The notes under the pieces were generated by a model. The model made no database searches. It saw nothing but the letters and a program-made list of their open reading frames with translations, and was not told the DNA's origin. Positions 37,002-49,012 of a DNA stretch of 64,000 nt are shown piece by piece. This stretch comes from Penelope pileata (lineage: Eukaryota > Chordata > Aves > Galliformes > Cracidae): the NCBI GenBank assembly GCA_013396635.1, contig WBMW01003150.1, positions 124,184 to 188,183 on the forward strand. Direction: 5' to 3'. The position numbers and the translations under genes are program-made. The stretch's first letter is position 1. Each line of letters starts with the position of its first letter.

Positions 37002-38371
37002 AAAGTGTTAGTGACAAATGTTACCATTGCCATCCAGTGGTACCACAGGCTACTGCATATGTATGAAAAACCTTCTTGTGCTGTATCACAGAAAACACAT
37101 CTCGCCATGGTACAAGACTTCCACAGCACATAAGCTTCATTTCAAGAGTTTAAGAAAGCTTTATTCCTGCATAGTCTTGAACTGAGCACCTGTGTAGAAG
37201 GACAGGAGGTTCTGACCTTTTCATCTTTTAAGACAAAACTAATATCTGGGTCTGAAACTAGTTCCTTCTGCTCTCTTCTATTGTAGAAACATATCTTTTA
37301 TGCATTGACAGCAACAGTATGCAAGAAACCCTAGTTCTATCTTTGGGCTATTAGAAAAGTAAGAACATGTAGTGAGGGCATATAATTAATCTGAACTTTT
37401 CTTTCAAGTGAACAGAGAGCTTGATAATACCAATAATGGATTTAAACAGTCCCAGTCAATAACTTTCATACAAAATTTGGTCCCTTCCACCCTTTCCACA
37501 CACAGAAGTGAACTGATTAATATATTCTCATGTTTTTATGGAGAATCCAAGTCCTTGTTCATTACTAAACAAATCTCCACCTAGGACAAGAAGCATAAAG
37601 AGAAACAGATCCTTCCATTGTATGGGTTAGGGTTAAGCCAGTTAAGGGGAGTAGCATACAGTGTCAAAATTAAAAGTTACAGCTAGATCAAGAAGGTGCT
37701 GAAAATAACAGCTGACTGTGATGTGTTTCCCATCATGTAAGTGATCCCAGACAGAGTGTGAGCTGGAGGCTGCTACGTGAATACATTTAGTCATTAAAAA
37801 TTTCGATTGCTTGCATGGAGAGCCTGACTGATCACTGTTATTTCACGCCTTTTTTCCTATCATTATTATGTCACTACATCCCAAACATAGTGACACCACT
37901 GCTAAGTTATAAAACAAGAGGTATAAGGCAGTGAATAAAGTTAATGCATCTCAGTCAGGGATGAATTTGACCCTCTGGGCTATTTCATATTTATAAGATT
38001 TACACTTGGCATCAGATTCACTGGTGCACTATATTTGCTTTGTAACAAGAAGGCAGAGCAGCTGTGAAACATCCAGATCAGTTAAAATGGAATTGTTTTG
38101 CTCATGAATTTGACCCCGGCTACCATATGGACTGGGAAGATCATTTGATTTTAGCAGTATTACTGCCATAATGGTTTTTGTTTTTCAAATGATGCATCTT
38201 CAGAGCGGCATTTACCCCCTAATTGTGCACTTGGAATGGAGCTTTTCTGTAACATTTTACAGTTTGAAAAATTATCAAAAATCAACAGTAGTAGGAAATG
38301 GAAGATTTCTAGTACCATTTCTGATCAATCTGTTCCTAACTTTGTAGTGGTCTGTGATCTCCTGTGTTGTG

Positions 38372-38495
38372 AAGAAAACAAAACAAACCAAAAAAAAAAA
38401 TAACAAGCAAGCAAGCAAACAAACAAAAAACCCTCAAAAGAAACCCTACCAACTAACCAACCAAACAACCCTCCCCCAAAAAAACAACAAAACCA
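38372..38495 (+). repeat. A/C-rich low-complexity tract
   Basis: About 120 nt nearly free of T on the plus strand, with runs such as AACAAGCAAGCAAGCAAACA and 'ccaactaaccaaccaaacaacc' and a CCCCC-A7 block. It reads as an eroded poly-A/(CAAA)n array. It ends about 110 bp before the CR1 copy at 38.6 kb. Confidence 0.85.
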
Positions 38496-38603
38496 TAGCA
38501 CCTACAGAGAAACCTTATTCTCCTTAAAATCTGAACTACCTTCTTAACGTGTCTGTGTTTCTCTAGGGACTATTAAGGGAATTCAGTGTTACACCTGCTA
38601 ATT

Positions 38604-38787
38604 GGAACAGGCTGCCCAGAGAGGTTGTGGATGCTCCTTCCCTGGAGGTGTTCAAGGCCAGGTTGGATGGGGCCCTGGGCAGCCTGATCTAGTACTTGAT
38701 CTAGTGGTTGGCAACCCTGCCTGTGGCAGGGGGGGTGCAACTTGGCAATCCTTGAGGTCCCTTCCAACCCAAGCCATTCTATGAACG
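38604..38787 (+). mobile_element. Young, severely truncated CR1 3' end
   Basis: GGAACAGGCTGCCCAGAGAG, GTTGTGGATGCTCCTTCCCT, GGAGGTGTTCAAGGCCAGGT and TGGATGGGGCCCTGGGCAGC are near-consensus chicken-type CR1 3' UTR. It ends CTTCCAACCCAAGCCATTCT ATGAA. Low divergence marks it as one of the most recent CR1 insertions in the window. Frames at 38573-38794 are artefacts of the repeat. Confidence 0.95.
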
Positions 38788-38989
38788 TAATCACTCCTAC
38801 TATCTGTCTAAAGTAAGATGTGATTATGGATCTGAGAGTATGAGCTCAACTGCTGTGAAGAGACCTCCATACCTACTGAGAGATGAGAGAACATCCTGCT
38901 TGACAGTATACCACATGTTGAGTAGAAAAATATGCTGTCATAAATGTAATAACCAGAATGAGCACAATGTCAGAGAAATAACACAAGAA

Positions 38990-39018
38990 CTTTATGATAG
39001 CTATAAACTATCATAAAG
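38990..39018. repeat. 11-bp perfect inverted repeat
   Basis: CTTTATGATAG and CTATCATAAAG form an 11-bp perfect stem around a 7-nt CTATAAA loop. It is AT-rich, so it may be chance or a cruciform-prone site. No mature-RNA evidence. Confidence 0.7.
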
Positions 39019-39863
39019 AAATAACTAAATTTTAAACATTCTGAAAACATTTTGATTCTCAAATATTCCTGCTTTAAGAGGTTTGATTTTGGTATACAAT
39101 CAGTCCACCCGTTGTGGCGTTCCAAGTCAGATAAGTCTATAGTTGTTCTTGAGGAAAAAAAAAATACACTTAGCCTCCAAAAAACCCATATTAATACTAC
39201 TGAAGGAATGGGTAAAAGGATTCTGCTAGAGTGGAAAAATACTGGGAACTGCTGAGTCTACTATTACTTCTTCATGTTTGCGATGGTAAATAAGAATTTC
39301 TCTCAGATGAAATATAACAGAAAGCATAACAGTTGTTTGTACAGGAGGCAGTATTCTTGAAACAAGTGGAAGACTATGGAGTGCTCAAAAGACTATCCCA
39401 AATATTATTCTATTTTCTGTTCAGACCAGGTGCATCTTACACTGATGTTTCCCTGACAAAAACGTTACATGGACCCATCTAGCCCTACAAAAACAAAATG
39501 TTCTATGGTAGTCTTTTGCTTCCCTCTGGGCAAAGGGTGAGATTGAGAATGAATGACATGCAACACATTAATCACACATACATTGCACAAATGGAAATGA
39601 AAAAAAAAGTAAGAAACTGCAGTGAATGTGAGAGAGAAACTAAATGTGTTCTGGAGATCAAGTGATAGAAAGCTAGATTTGGCTGATATGATACAGACTT
39701 TCAAAAAAAATACCAGGTCAATACTAGCTGCAACATGGTGAATCAAGTGTTTTGAATAATATCTGGGATAGTTTCTCCTTGTGACTAATAATGCTACCAA
39801 AATTCCCTAAAGGAATTTAAACAGGACTACATGCAATTAGAAGGATACAAATATATGATATAA
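39019..39863. other. Unique non-coding DNA
   Basis: No recognised repeat or exon. The 111-codon minus frame at 39465-39800 has no domain and ends just before the mariner insertion. Confidence 0.5.
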
Positions 39864-40412
39864 GTAGGTTGCTTCAAAAGTAATGCCTCCTATTTTTTCC
39901 TTGGAAACTACAACAGCTACAAAGAGCACAATAACACTATTTGATAGAGAAAATTCTCAGCTACAAAGCATTATTTTTTAGCACAGTTGTCAACATTAGA
40001 TATGCATTTTCACCAGCAGTGTACAAGAGTCTGCATGCAATGCTTGTAAAAACCTGCACCAGCAGAGATGATCCACTGTTGCTGCTGCTGAAACACAACA
40101 CCCACCACCTCACTGTACTCACACCCACATTTTTGTCTCCATAAATTTTCAGCAAGTGTTGATGAATGTCCAAGGATGCAATTTTTTCTGCATGGAGGAA
40201 TTTGATTCCACATCTTTGCTTCATCTGCACTTCCACGTCAGACGCCATTTTGTCAGACTGACTTTCTGCTGCCATCTGTCACACATCAACAAAGGGTAAC
40301 AGAATATTGGTGGGAAAGTTTGACCTCTATTGCCATTCCACCAACATCCACCTTTGATGTCACAGGCCAACATAATAAAAGAGGTGGCATTACTTTTGGA
40401 GCAGCCCTCATA
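39864..40412 (-). mobile_element. Mariner DNA transposon (Galluhop-like), internally deleted
   Basis: Terminal inverted repeats of the form GGTTGCTTCAAAAGTAATGC (39866 on) and, inverted, GGGCTGCTCCAAAAGTAATG (near 40408 reading leftwards) are bounded by TA dinucleotides, the target duplicated by Tc1/mariner. The length is about 550 bp against roughly 1.2-1.3 kb for an autonomous mariner. The transposase start lies at 40275 reading left. The coding part stops soon after the VSTVRWW helix-turn-helix motif and jumps to the 3' non-coding end, so the DDD catalytic domain is missing. Confidence 0.9.
39961..40275 (-). pseudogene. Mariner transposase N-terminal remnant
   Basis: Begins MAAESQSDKMASDVEVQMKQ, continues through RCGIKFLHAEKIASLDIHQH and LLKIYGDKNVGVSTVRWWV, then passes into non-homologous sequence after a serine-rich stretch (SSSNSGSS). 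This covers only the first half of the DNA-binding domain. The second helix-turn-helix and the whole catalytic domain are deleted. The frame stays open by chance through the deletion junction. It cannot be an active transposase; the ends could still be mobilised in trans. Confidence 0.88.
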
Positions 40413-40750
40413 TATTTCATCACATCTGCTAATTCTGTTCTCATTCAACTAGCCAACCAGTTTTAAATTGGATTAATATAATGAAATCAATGTCAAAATT
40501 ATATCAGGTGTGGAAGGAAAAAACACATAATTTTGCAAGAAATTCTGTGCATATTTGAGTAGATTATATACATGCTACATTGGTGCAGAAGCCAGATTTG
40601 TTTTCTGTCTTTTTTCTTTTCCAGAAAAGACCATGAGGAAATCTTGGTCCCTGGGTCTTATAACAATTCTTCAGAGTTTGTATTAATGCAAGGGACAGAA
40701 CTTATTCACTTTGAATACTCTATTATTGTGATGCATAGAATTCATTAAAA

Positions 40751-40796
40751 ACACCACCACCACCACCACCTCCAAAAACAAAAACAAAAACAAAAC
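40751..40796 (+). repeat. (ACC)n and (AAAAAC)n simple repeat
   Basis: About seven CAC/ACC triplets (ending at 40770) are followed by about three AAAAAC units and a CCCTAA end. Confidence 0.9.
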
Positions 40797-43700
40797 CCTA
40801 AACCTTTGGGATTAACATTTTTTGCCCTTCAAAATAAAATAGGACCATAAAAATCTGTTCACAATAACTGTGATAAAAATAGACACAGAGACAAATAAAG
40901 GAACAGACCTCAGGATAACTCTATTCCAATCTTGTAAATCTTATCACAGTCTTTACTTTTTGAGTCTAGTTTGCGTAAGTACACAAGAAGGTGGGGATTT
41001 CCATTTCCATTAAAAAAAAATGAGAAATCACAAGTATCTTACCCTTGTGGTACTCATAGCAAGTATAGGAAAATGTCACAGCTAATGTTATCCAGTATTA
41101 ACCATTGAAGACTTCAGATATGAAGTTGTAAAAAATGGGAGTTTGTTGTGGCAGTTATTTTGAATAAGCTGTCATTATTGATGGCTGATACTGGATAATA
41201 TTAGTGATGCATAAAATGAAACAAAACAAGCATACAAAGCGGTTCCCAACCCAAAATTTGTATGTCAGTCTTACGGTTTTTAGGATCTGATTTATAATTT
41301 TCCACGTTAATTTCTGCAGTACTTGCCATTCTGATTATAATAACTGACTGAGGACAATGAAAAGTGAGTAGAAGTGGGAAAGAACATGCATATTTTTGGT
41401 TTGGCTGTATTCCTGCTTAGGATTACTGATGGGATATGTGAAATGTTCCACAGAAATATTCTTACATATTTTCAAGATGACTGTTTGATCTGAAGTATTT
41501 ATTCATATGAAGGCATGTATGTGTATATATGTTGGATTGAAAGCGTGGTGTGGATTTAATGGTACTCGACCAAGGGTCAGAGGCTTTACTCTTTTCTCTG
41601 AATCTGCCACAGATAACAGTATTTCTGGAGAATCATTGTAACTCTCCTGTGCTCATATTCAATTATAATATAGAAACAAACATTCTTCAGTCTTTATCAT
41701 AAGCACTTACAGAGAACTTTTTCTATTGGTACCGCCTTTATGGAAACACATCAAGAGTTTTATAGAAGGTGTAAAGAATGTTTGTTTCTTTAGATAGAAC
41801 TAATTTGAGGGACGAAAAATCTATTTTTCATTTGTTTATTTCCTCTTGAATTCTTGAGCAGAGAAATAATACAGAGCAGTGGGCACAGGAGTGTCAACAT
41901 GCTGCGTTATAGACTATGATTCTGCTACATCTGTCAACAGGTATTTTGTGTTACATACAGTGTACATTTCAGCAAAAGTGCTTCCTGCCTCTAGAAACTA
42001 AGTAAAACACCATCAAGTCTGAAGTACATAGCAGATCATGTCTTGGCTATGTTTCTTTCTAAGTCTTTTATCTCACCTTAGAAGCATAATGTTAAAGAGG
42101 CCATCTATACTTTCATTCAACAGGGTGGTCAAGCACTTGCTTAACTTGAACCTGTTGTTGCCAATGCAGTTTTCCAGGTTGAAGATGGAGTCATGTTTAA
42201 ACACATTAATGAACTGATGCTTAATGAATGTTTCTAGCACTGAAAACCTCAGGTTCATAGGAGCAAAGATGTTAGAGTTAGAAAGGACCATAGGATGATG
42301 CAACTCAGCTTCCTCTAAAACAAAAGCTATCACATTTCATCTAGTTACTTGTGTACTGAATCCAGATGTTTGATCAACAAGCACTTAGTAAGGGGACAAA
42401 TGACTACCACTGTTCTTTGGAGATCTGTATGATTGTCTCAGATATCTGTTTATTAACATCTTTTTATGCTGAGGGAAATTAATTGAAACTCTTGCCAAAA
42501 GTCAAGCTCATTTGTCACGGATTCTCCCACATCTGTCTATTAACAGTAGTACTGACTCATTTTCAAATTATGTCTCTTTTGTGTATTATTTTTCTTTCTT
42601 CAGTTTGATTCTTCAATTCCCTCTACTGCTGTTGGCCTTCTTTGGTAATTTTTTTATGACTCTTCATTTCTGTGCATGGACATTTTAATAGTCCTTCTTC
42701 CTTTCACCACCCCCAGTCCACCATCACCTCCATTTTTCATAGTCTCATTTTGCCACTTTGTTTTCCTTGTGAAATCTGGCAACCCAAGGGAAAGAAGGAA
42801 GCAGCTACAGTGTGTGAGCTGCAAATGGGACAGAAATCATTGTCTTATTTTGAAAGTAAAGCTATTGTAATGATGCTGACTTGCATTAGGAGAAGATTAA
42901 ACACCTCAGTATTTTTTTCAAGTCCCTAGCTCAGTTATGAAGAAGATCTAATGTGACTAAGAAGACCTAATAACGTGCAGTGGTCTAAGAGAATTTGGAC
43001 AATTAAAGATAAATTCACTGAAACAAAATCACTGTGATTTGGAAAATGGTGGTGAAAGACAATGAATCAACGTGAGATATAACATAAAAAAGTAGGAAGA
43101 CACTAGGAGAAGGATTAAAATCTTATAGGAGAGTGAGGTGAAACTGCTGGGCTTGAAATTAAAATAAATTTTCTCTTTAAATCCACTAAGTGTCTTTGGA
43201 AATCTTGTCACCTTATCCTATTGGAATTTAAATTTGAAAAGAAATTATAAGTATTTTTGTATTAAAATTTAGCTAGGATAAAATTACTTATGAAACACAA
43301 TCACTAAAGAAGCTGTATTCCTTGCTTATTTATCCAAACGAAACATTCCTATCAAACCCACAAATTGATGCCCAAAGTCTTATTTTTTTCCTTTTCTGGC
43401 TCTTTCTTTTCTGTTTCCCACCAATCCAAGTAATAAATGTCAGTAGGAAGGCAGGAGATGAGTGGGAGGCACAAGGCCTCTGGTTCTCTTCCCAGCATCC
43501 ATAATGCTAGTGTTAGCTGCTTCTAACCTCATATGGTAGAACGGACTCCTAAAGGGAGGCTTGATCTTTGAACTTGCTCTCCTGGACAGCTGAGTTCCAT
43601 CTTTAGCAAGAACCAAGATGCAATCAGCAATTTAAGCTGAGTCCTCATTGAAAATCCCACTTTGTGTTGTTCAGAGATATGCCTTCCATTACTGTTGTGG

Positions 43701-46518
43701 GGGTGTTTATCTGCCAGAAGGATCTGCCTATGACAAGTAATATTGCACAGAGATTTCTCAACCATCACTAGGGCTAACTCAGAACCCCAAAGTAGTGGAA
43801 CCACACAGTCATGAAATACCATCAGAGCAACAAGTTAACTAGCCCAAGAACTAGCCATAGTAATGGAATACTACAGCTTGTGAGACTCAATCTCTTTTGT
43901 CACATCTGCTTCTTTGTAAGTAATCTGGGCACCTTTAAAAGCCTTGCATAGTGTAGTTAGCTGGAAAATTTGATGACAGTATCCAGCACATTTAATTTTG
44001 GTCATCAGTATTCTTGTGTTCAGTGAAGAAAACCGTAGAGGAGATTGAACCCATCATAAAGTAGATATTTAATACAGGTGAGAACTATTTTCCATTAGAA
44101 ATACCTTTCTGTCTTTGTTGACTACAGAATGGCCTAGATAACTAGCTGGGACTACACACTTTGATAGGCAAGGTTAATTGAGGTGAGCCCCTGTTCCGGG
44201 CTAGATGTTAAACCAGCAAAATACTGAGTTTGCTTTCCTAGGTCACTGTACTTGTTGAGCCAATATAAGCCATTCTAGCAAAAATCAAATGTTGGCAGTA
44301 TAAGTTGTGTCCACACAATGAAAGTTTTTAGTACAGCTATCCCTATAAAACTCAAGTGTAGATGAGACTGCATTTGTTTTATTTGGTTTTGCAACCTTCC
44401 TTACAAATTTTACTTTTATTGTAAACAAACTAGAGATTTTGTCACAGTCTATGAATTTACAATGGCTTGTTTTTAGTGGTATCAAAGCATATAACGTGGT
44501 TTGAAAACTAGTATGCAGTGTTTCCTACTTTAATTTTTCAAAAATTCAGCAACTGGTTCACTTTTCCTGTCATCATCTTCTCCACTTAGTTTGTTCATGA
44601 GCTTTTGAGCTTATAAACTTTGTTTCTCTCCTGCCTCTTAAAGGAAGGGAAGATATTCTATCATGCCCTTTCAGTGTTTAATCACAACTTTAATACAGTT
44701 TCCTTCCTGGTTGTTTGTGGCACATATTGAATTAGGAAGCAATCCTGTCCCAGATCCACAAACATACTGCCAGCCTTATTTCCTCCTCTTAATGTAATCC
44801 AGTCTAGGCCTGGATAATTGAAGGCGTTTGTTACTCCTACCATGCTCTTTTCATATGCTTCTTATATGTACAGTACATGTCATTTCTTAGTCCAGTTGTT
44901 CTTTCAAAACAGGTGGCCTACATTACAGGCTTTTGGGTTCTGACTTTGCTTTCATTTACCTCATCATAAATCAGGAGTAGCTCTACCAAGCTGAATGGTG
45001 TTATGTCAGTCTAAAACTGACCTAAATGAAAGAATATAACATTATTTCCTGCTACTGTTCTTTCTGCAGGAGGTGGAATCAAAAGGAACTCTTATTTTGT
45101 GGTATACCTTTTCCCTTACTTTTATGCTCTGTTTGAGGCCCTTCATTTAAGAAATCATCTCACCTCTGGGTGAACCAATTTTAAATTTCTGAAAGGTCTG
45201 TTCAGCAATAAAAGCTGAATCTGACTTCTTAACCGGATATGTCAATGGGATTCAGGAGCCCTCCTCCTAATTGCTGCATAAAACAGTGGATGTGCAGTCG
45301 TATTTCTGTTATTTAATGTCCAGAGTCCTTCCTCTTCCAATTTTTATGAAATGGAGAATGTGATTGCTAGAGACAGAAAACTGTAGCACTTGACTAAATC
45401 ACTGGGCTTGACATTGAATTTAATGGGTCCAAGATTCAACCATCAACACTTATTACAGAGGTATGAATCACCTCATTGAACCAGGTCCAGTCTTGTAGCC
45501 AGTCTCTTCACACTTTAAGTTCCTGTACTAACCATAATCTGGAAGGGGGGATATTCAGTGATGTTTAAAAATAAGACACTGATTAAAAAACTTCTACCCA
45601 GTCTCTGCCTGTGTTCATTTTTGGTTACATTTAACATTTAATAATATTGATCCATGCTTTCATTCAGCATGAATTCAGCAATGAATGTCCCATAGCAATC
45701 CTCACTGCAGTGTGGTAAAACAATCAGGACTGAATAACATCTGGAACATTTTTTTCTCCATTGATAATTACTCAGAACAGAATCAGAATGCATTCTTTTT
45801 CTAAACTTTAGAGTGTGTGGACAAGAAGGAAATTGTAAATGACAGATTCTAAACAGCATAACGATCTTATTTTTTTATAATTCAATCAGTATCAGAATGG
45901 GTTGAAGGGAGATAGAGGTCAGCTCATTGGAAAAGACCCTTTTAGGTTAGTGTAAAAGGTGTTAGATTTGTCACATAACTTTTTTCCCTTTTTTCTTTTC
46001 AATTTGTGAACAGCTAAAAAAAGAGCATTCTCATGGATGCATCCTATCTCAAAATTTACCAGGAATGTTACTGTAAATACAGCATTTCAGATTCAATGCA
46101 ACAGTTTTTAGCATCATTGCATCTCTCTGCCTAAAACTGTTACAAGATATTTTTCATGTTTGAGAGCTGTTGTTGCTCTGTGGTTCAATATTTAGTAAGT
46201 AACAGCTTTAAAATCGAAGAGAGCATTTGACGATCAAAAGTAGAAAAAGTAAAAGGATGCTGACAAAACTTTCTTTTTCTGGTATATCAAGACTAATTTT
46301 TGAGGGTAACTTTCCATCAAATCCAGAATGGTTCTTCCTGTCCTCCAAAGAAACTTTTTCATTCATGTCAGTGCTAAACACGTCAGTGGTTCTTGCCTTA
46401 GGTCTTTTAGGATGTGTGATCTGAACCTTCTCGCTCTCTATATTCCAGGGAATTCAATACTTTAAATGTTCTTTCATGATCATGAGAACAACAAAATTTG
46501 GCATGACCATTGTGGTAC
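40797..46518. other. Long unique non-coding stretch
   Basis: No gene recognised. It contains a probable antisense CR1 end (42247-42310). Decayed wording near 45370-45470 ('cactgggcttgacattgaatttaatggg') recalls an old amniote repeat. A donor-like ACAG|GTGAGA at 44081-44082 follows an acceptor-like TTGTGTTCAG, but the intervening 50 nt have stops in all frames. Confidence 0.5.
42247..42310 (-). mobile_element. Probable CR1 3'-end remnant
   Basis: 'ttcataggagcaaagatgttagagttagaaaggacc' followed by 'ataggatgatgcaactc' resembles the reverse complement of the CR1 end (CATAGAATCATAGAATGGTTAGGGTTGGAAGGGACC). It is short and diverged. Confidence 0.5.
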
Positions 46519-46539
46519 GTTTGTCATGGCATGACAAAC
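46519..46539. repeat. Perfect 10-bp palindrome at a CR1 boundary
   Basis: GTTTGTCATG and CATGACAAAC flank one G. It sits directly at the 5' junction of the CR1 insertion that begins near 46540. It may have arisen during 5'-end joining of the LINE or be chance. Confidence 0.7.
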
Positions 46540-46846
46540 AAAGGAGGACTTGTTGGGGACGTAAAGGTTGGGCACAGCCTTGGCTACAGTGACCATGAGA
46601 TAGTGGAGTTCAGGATCTTGTGTGGAAGAAACAGAGAGATAAGTAAGATTGTAACCCTGGACTTCAGGAGAGCCAACTCTGACCTCTTCAAGGACCTACT
46701 TGGAGGTATCCCATGGGTTAGAATGCCGGAAGGTAAGGGGGGCCAGAAAGGGTTGATTAACATTCAAGCACCACTTCCTCCAAACTCAAGATCACTGCAT
46801 CCCTAAGAGTAAGAAGTCAGGCAAGGGTGGCAGGAGACCTACATGG

Positions 46847-47056
46847 ATGAGCAAGAAGCTCATGGAAAAACTCAAATGGAAGAAGAAAGTATACAGAATG
46901 TGGAAAAAGGGTCTGCCCACTTGGAAGAAATATAGGAACACTGTCAGGGCATGCAGGGATGCAGAGAGGAAGGCTAAGGACCACTTGGAATTAAATCTAA
47001 TGAGGGAAGTCAAGGACAAGAGGGGCTTCTTTAAGTATATCAACAAAGAAGACTAG
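46847..47056 (+). pseudogene. CR1 ORF2 linker fragment
   Basis: A 69-codon frame with the motifs KWKKKVYRMWKKG, YRNTVRACRDAERKAKDHLE and GFFKYIN. These belong to the region between the endonuclease and the reverse transcriptase of CR1. It is closed by a stop directly after the KYINKED motif, so the parent protein is broken. No independent function. Confidence 0.88.
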
Positions 47057-47537
47057 GGAAAACGTGGGCCCACTGTTGAATGAGGTGGGTCCCTTGGTAA
47101 TGGAGGACACTGAGAGGGCTGAGCTACTGAACTCTTCCTTTGTTTCAGTCTTTACTGATAAGACAGGCCAATCCCAAACCCTGGAGGTAAGAGAGTATGG
47201 AGAAAGGAAGATTTCCCCTTGATCGAGGAGGTTAGAGATTATCTTGGCAAACTTGACACACACACATCTATGGGCCCCAACAGAATGCATCCATGAGTGC
47301 TGAGGGAGCTGGCAAAAGTGATTGCTAAACCACTTTCTATAATCTAAGTGCCCTTGTGGCCAAGAAGGTCAATGGTATCCTGGGGTGCACTCAAAAGCGT
47401 AGCCGGCAGGCTGATGGAAGTTATTCTTCCTCTCTGCCCTGGTGAGGCCACCTCTGGAGTACTGTGTCCAGTTCTGGGCTCCCCAGTTCAAGAAAGACAG
47501 GGAAGTTCTGGACAGAGCCCAGTAGAGGGCCACAAAG

Positions 47538-47885
47538 GTGATTAGGGGCCTGGAGCATCTCCCTTATGAGGAAAAGCTGAGAGACCTGGGACTGTTCTGC
47601 CTGGAGAAGAGAAGACTGAGAGGGGATCTTACCAACATTAACAAATATCTAAAGGGTGGGTGTCAAGAGGATGGAGCCAGGCTCTTTTTGATGGTGCCCA
47701 GAAACAGGATAGGAGGCAACAGGTGTGAACTGGAACACAGGAAGTTCCATCTTAGCATGAGAAATAACTTTTTTACTTTGAGGATGACGAAGAACAGAAA
47801 CAACCTGCCCAGAGACATTGTGGATCCTCCTTCTCTGGAGGTATTCAAAGCCCATCTCAATACTTTCCTGTGCAACCTTCTCTAG
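47538..47885 (+). pseudogene. CR1 ORF2 C-terminus and 3' UTR read-through frame
   Basis: Starts inside the family motif (K)VIRGLEHLPYEEKLRDLGLF, continues LEKRRLRGDLTNINKYLKGG, then runs into what is normally the last ORF2 segment (FHLSMRNNFFTLRM, NRNNLPRDIVDPPSLEVFKA). It represents only the far C-terminus. It is a repeat-derived frame, not a host gene. Confidence 0.85.
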
Positions 47886-47962
47886 GGAACCTGGTTTAGC
47901 AGGAGGGTTGGACTAGATGATCTCCAGGAGTCCCTTTCAACCCCTATGATCCTGTGATCACA

Positions 47963-48895
47963 TTGCTTAAGAAATATGGTGGCATCATCATTCTGCTGTC
48001 ATAAAATATCTCAGAAATTGAGTTCATACCAAGAAATGGTTGACCTAGTTTCTAAGAGAGGGATTATAAGAACAGTCTATTAAACTAACATTCAGTGTAC
48101 AGATTCCATCAGTTCAGAAGTGGTTCTATTTCAAAAGAAATAATTGAGGAGACACAGAGTGCTTAGGACACTTTTTTGAGGAGATGACGAGTTCTGAGTA
48201 CTACTTCTAGATATACCTTTTTTACTAAATAAGTAATGCAAAGAAATGCTTTTCCTCTTTTAAGAAATCTTGAACTTCTTTCCAAATATGTACTTGAGCC
48301 AGAATAGTCTGTATGCCTGAGTTTGGACCCTCTTTAGCAGGAGAAGGAACTGAACTAGAACCTCTCATATCATGTGCATTTTCTTAATTACTTTCTTATT
48401 ATATGAAAAAGAATTTGAATTTTGGAGTGTAAACTGTAACTACATCTCAAAAGAAAAGTGGGACCACCACCCTGTCCACGAGAGAAACAGTTTAAGCAGT
48501 AAAGACCAACAAACATTTTTAGGCTATTGCTATGAACTGGAAGTAAGACACACTTTAGATTTAATGTGAATAGGTGTATGCTTCTACCTCTGTTAGGTAT
48601 AATGCCTTGAAATAGACTTTGTCAATGTATAAGTATGCACATGCACAAACACATTACTTGGTCATGAGACATAGAATTGTACACACAGTAGGTTACTATA
48701 ATATTTGACCATTTACTGTCAATACAGTTATCCTGCCCTCCAGAGCAAAAACCCAATACTGAACGGGTGCAACGATTTAAAATGAAGTCAGTATCTGCTT
48801 CCCTCACCTCCCCATTCTCACTTGCAACATGAAGGAGAATATTTTGTTTACCCACCGCCATTACTCATAGCTCAGGAGAAACACCCTTGTGAGAC
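47963..48895. other. Unique non-coding DNA
   Basis: No gene or repeat family recognised between the CR1 end and the palindromic repeat copy at 48.9 kb. Confidence 0.5.
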
Positions 48896-49012
48896 CAGGA
48901 GAGCTGATTCCAATCTCACTTGCCCCAGTGCAACACCAATTCAGACTGTGTGGACTGCATCTAATCATACTGGTATAAATGAGGCAGAAGCTACCTTTGA
49001 CCAAACTGTATG
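48896..49012. repeat. Old palindromic interspersed repeat, copy 1
   Basis: 'gctgattccaatctcacttgccccagtg' on the left and 'actggtataaatgaggcagaagct' on the right are imperfect reverse complements. They resemble a TGATCTCACTTACACCAGTG...CACTGGTGTAAATGAGATCA hairpin repeat that I recall as common in reptile and bird DNA. The family name is not certain. The 63-codon frame at 48822-49013 runs through it and is not a gene. Confidence 0.5.

Larger units (their letters stand above)
35583..38371. other. Unique non-coding DNA with an internal duplication
   Basis: Contains the 28-bp direct repeat pair described separately and a GGGTTAGGGTTA dodecamer at 37624-37635. The segment about 37850-38280 has the look of conserved non-coding DNA (low simple-sequence content, motifs such as 'ctaattgtgcacttgg'), but this is an impression only. 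Confidence 0.5.
46540..47962 (+). mobile_element. CR1 LINE with internal deletion of the polymerase core
   Basis: The left part (46540 to about 47341) is CR1 ORF2 from the end of the endonuclease into the linker. Key blocks are GGACTTGTTGGGGACGTAAA, GACCATGAGATAGTGGAGTT, 'ctggacttcaggagagcc' and peptides RACRDAERKAKDHLELNL and KDKRGFFKYIN. Near 47341-47349 the sequence jumps to the region after the catalytic core (GTGGCCAAGAAGGTCAATGG), then PYEEKLRDLGLFCLEKRRLR and the 3' UTR. It ends TTTCAACCCCTATGATCCTG. Roughly 0.7-1 kb is missing, an estimate from memory of CR1 length. Several frames are broken. Confidence 0.93.

Noticed and set aside
37624..37635. GGGTTAGGGTTA as an interstitial telomere repeat
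   Set aside because: Only about two units; too short to separate from chance.
44030..44082. Acceptor-like TTGTGTTCAG and donor ACAG|GTGAGA around about 54 nt
   Set aside because: All three frames contain a stop; no sign of coding, and a non-coding exon cannot be shown from sequence.
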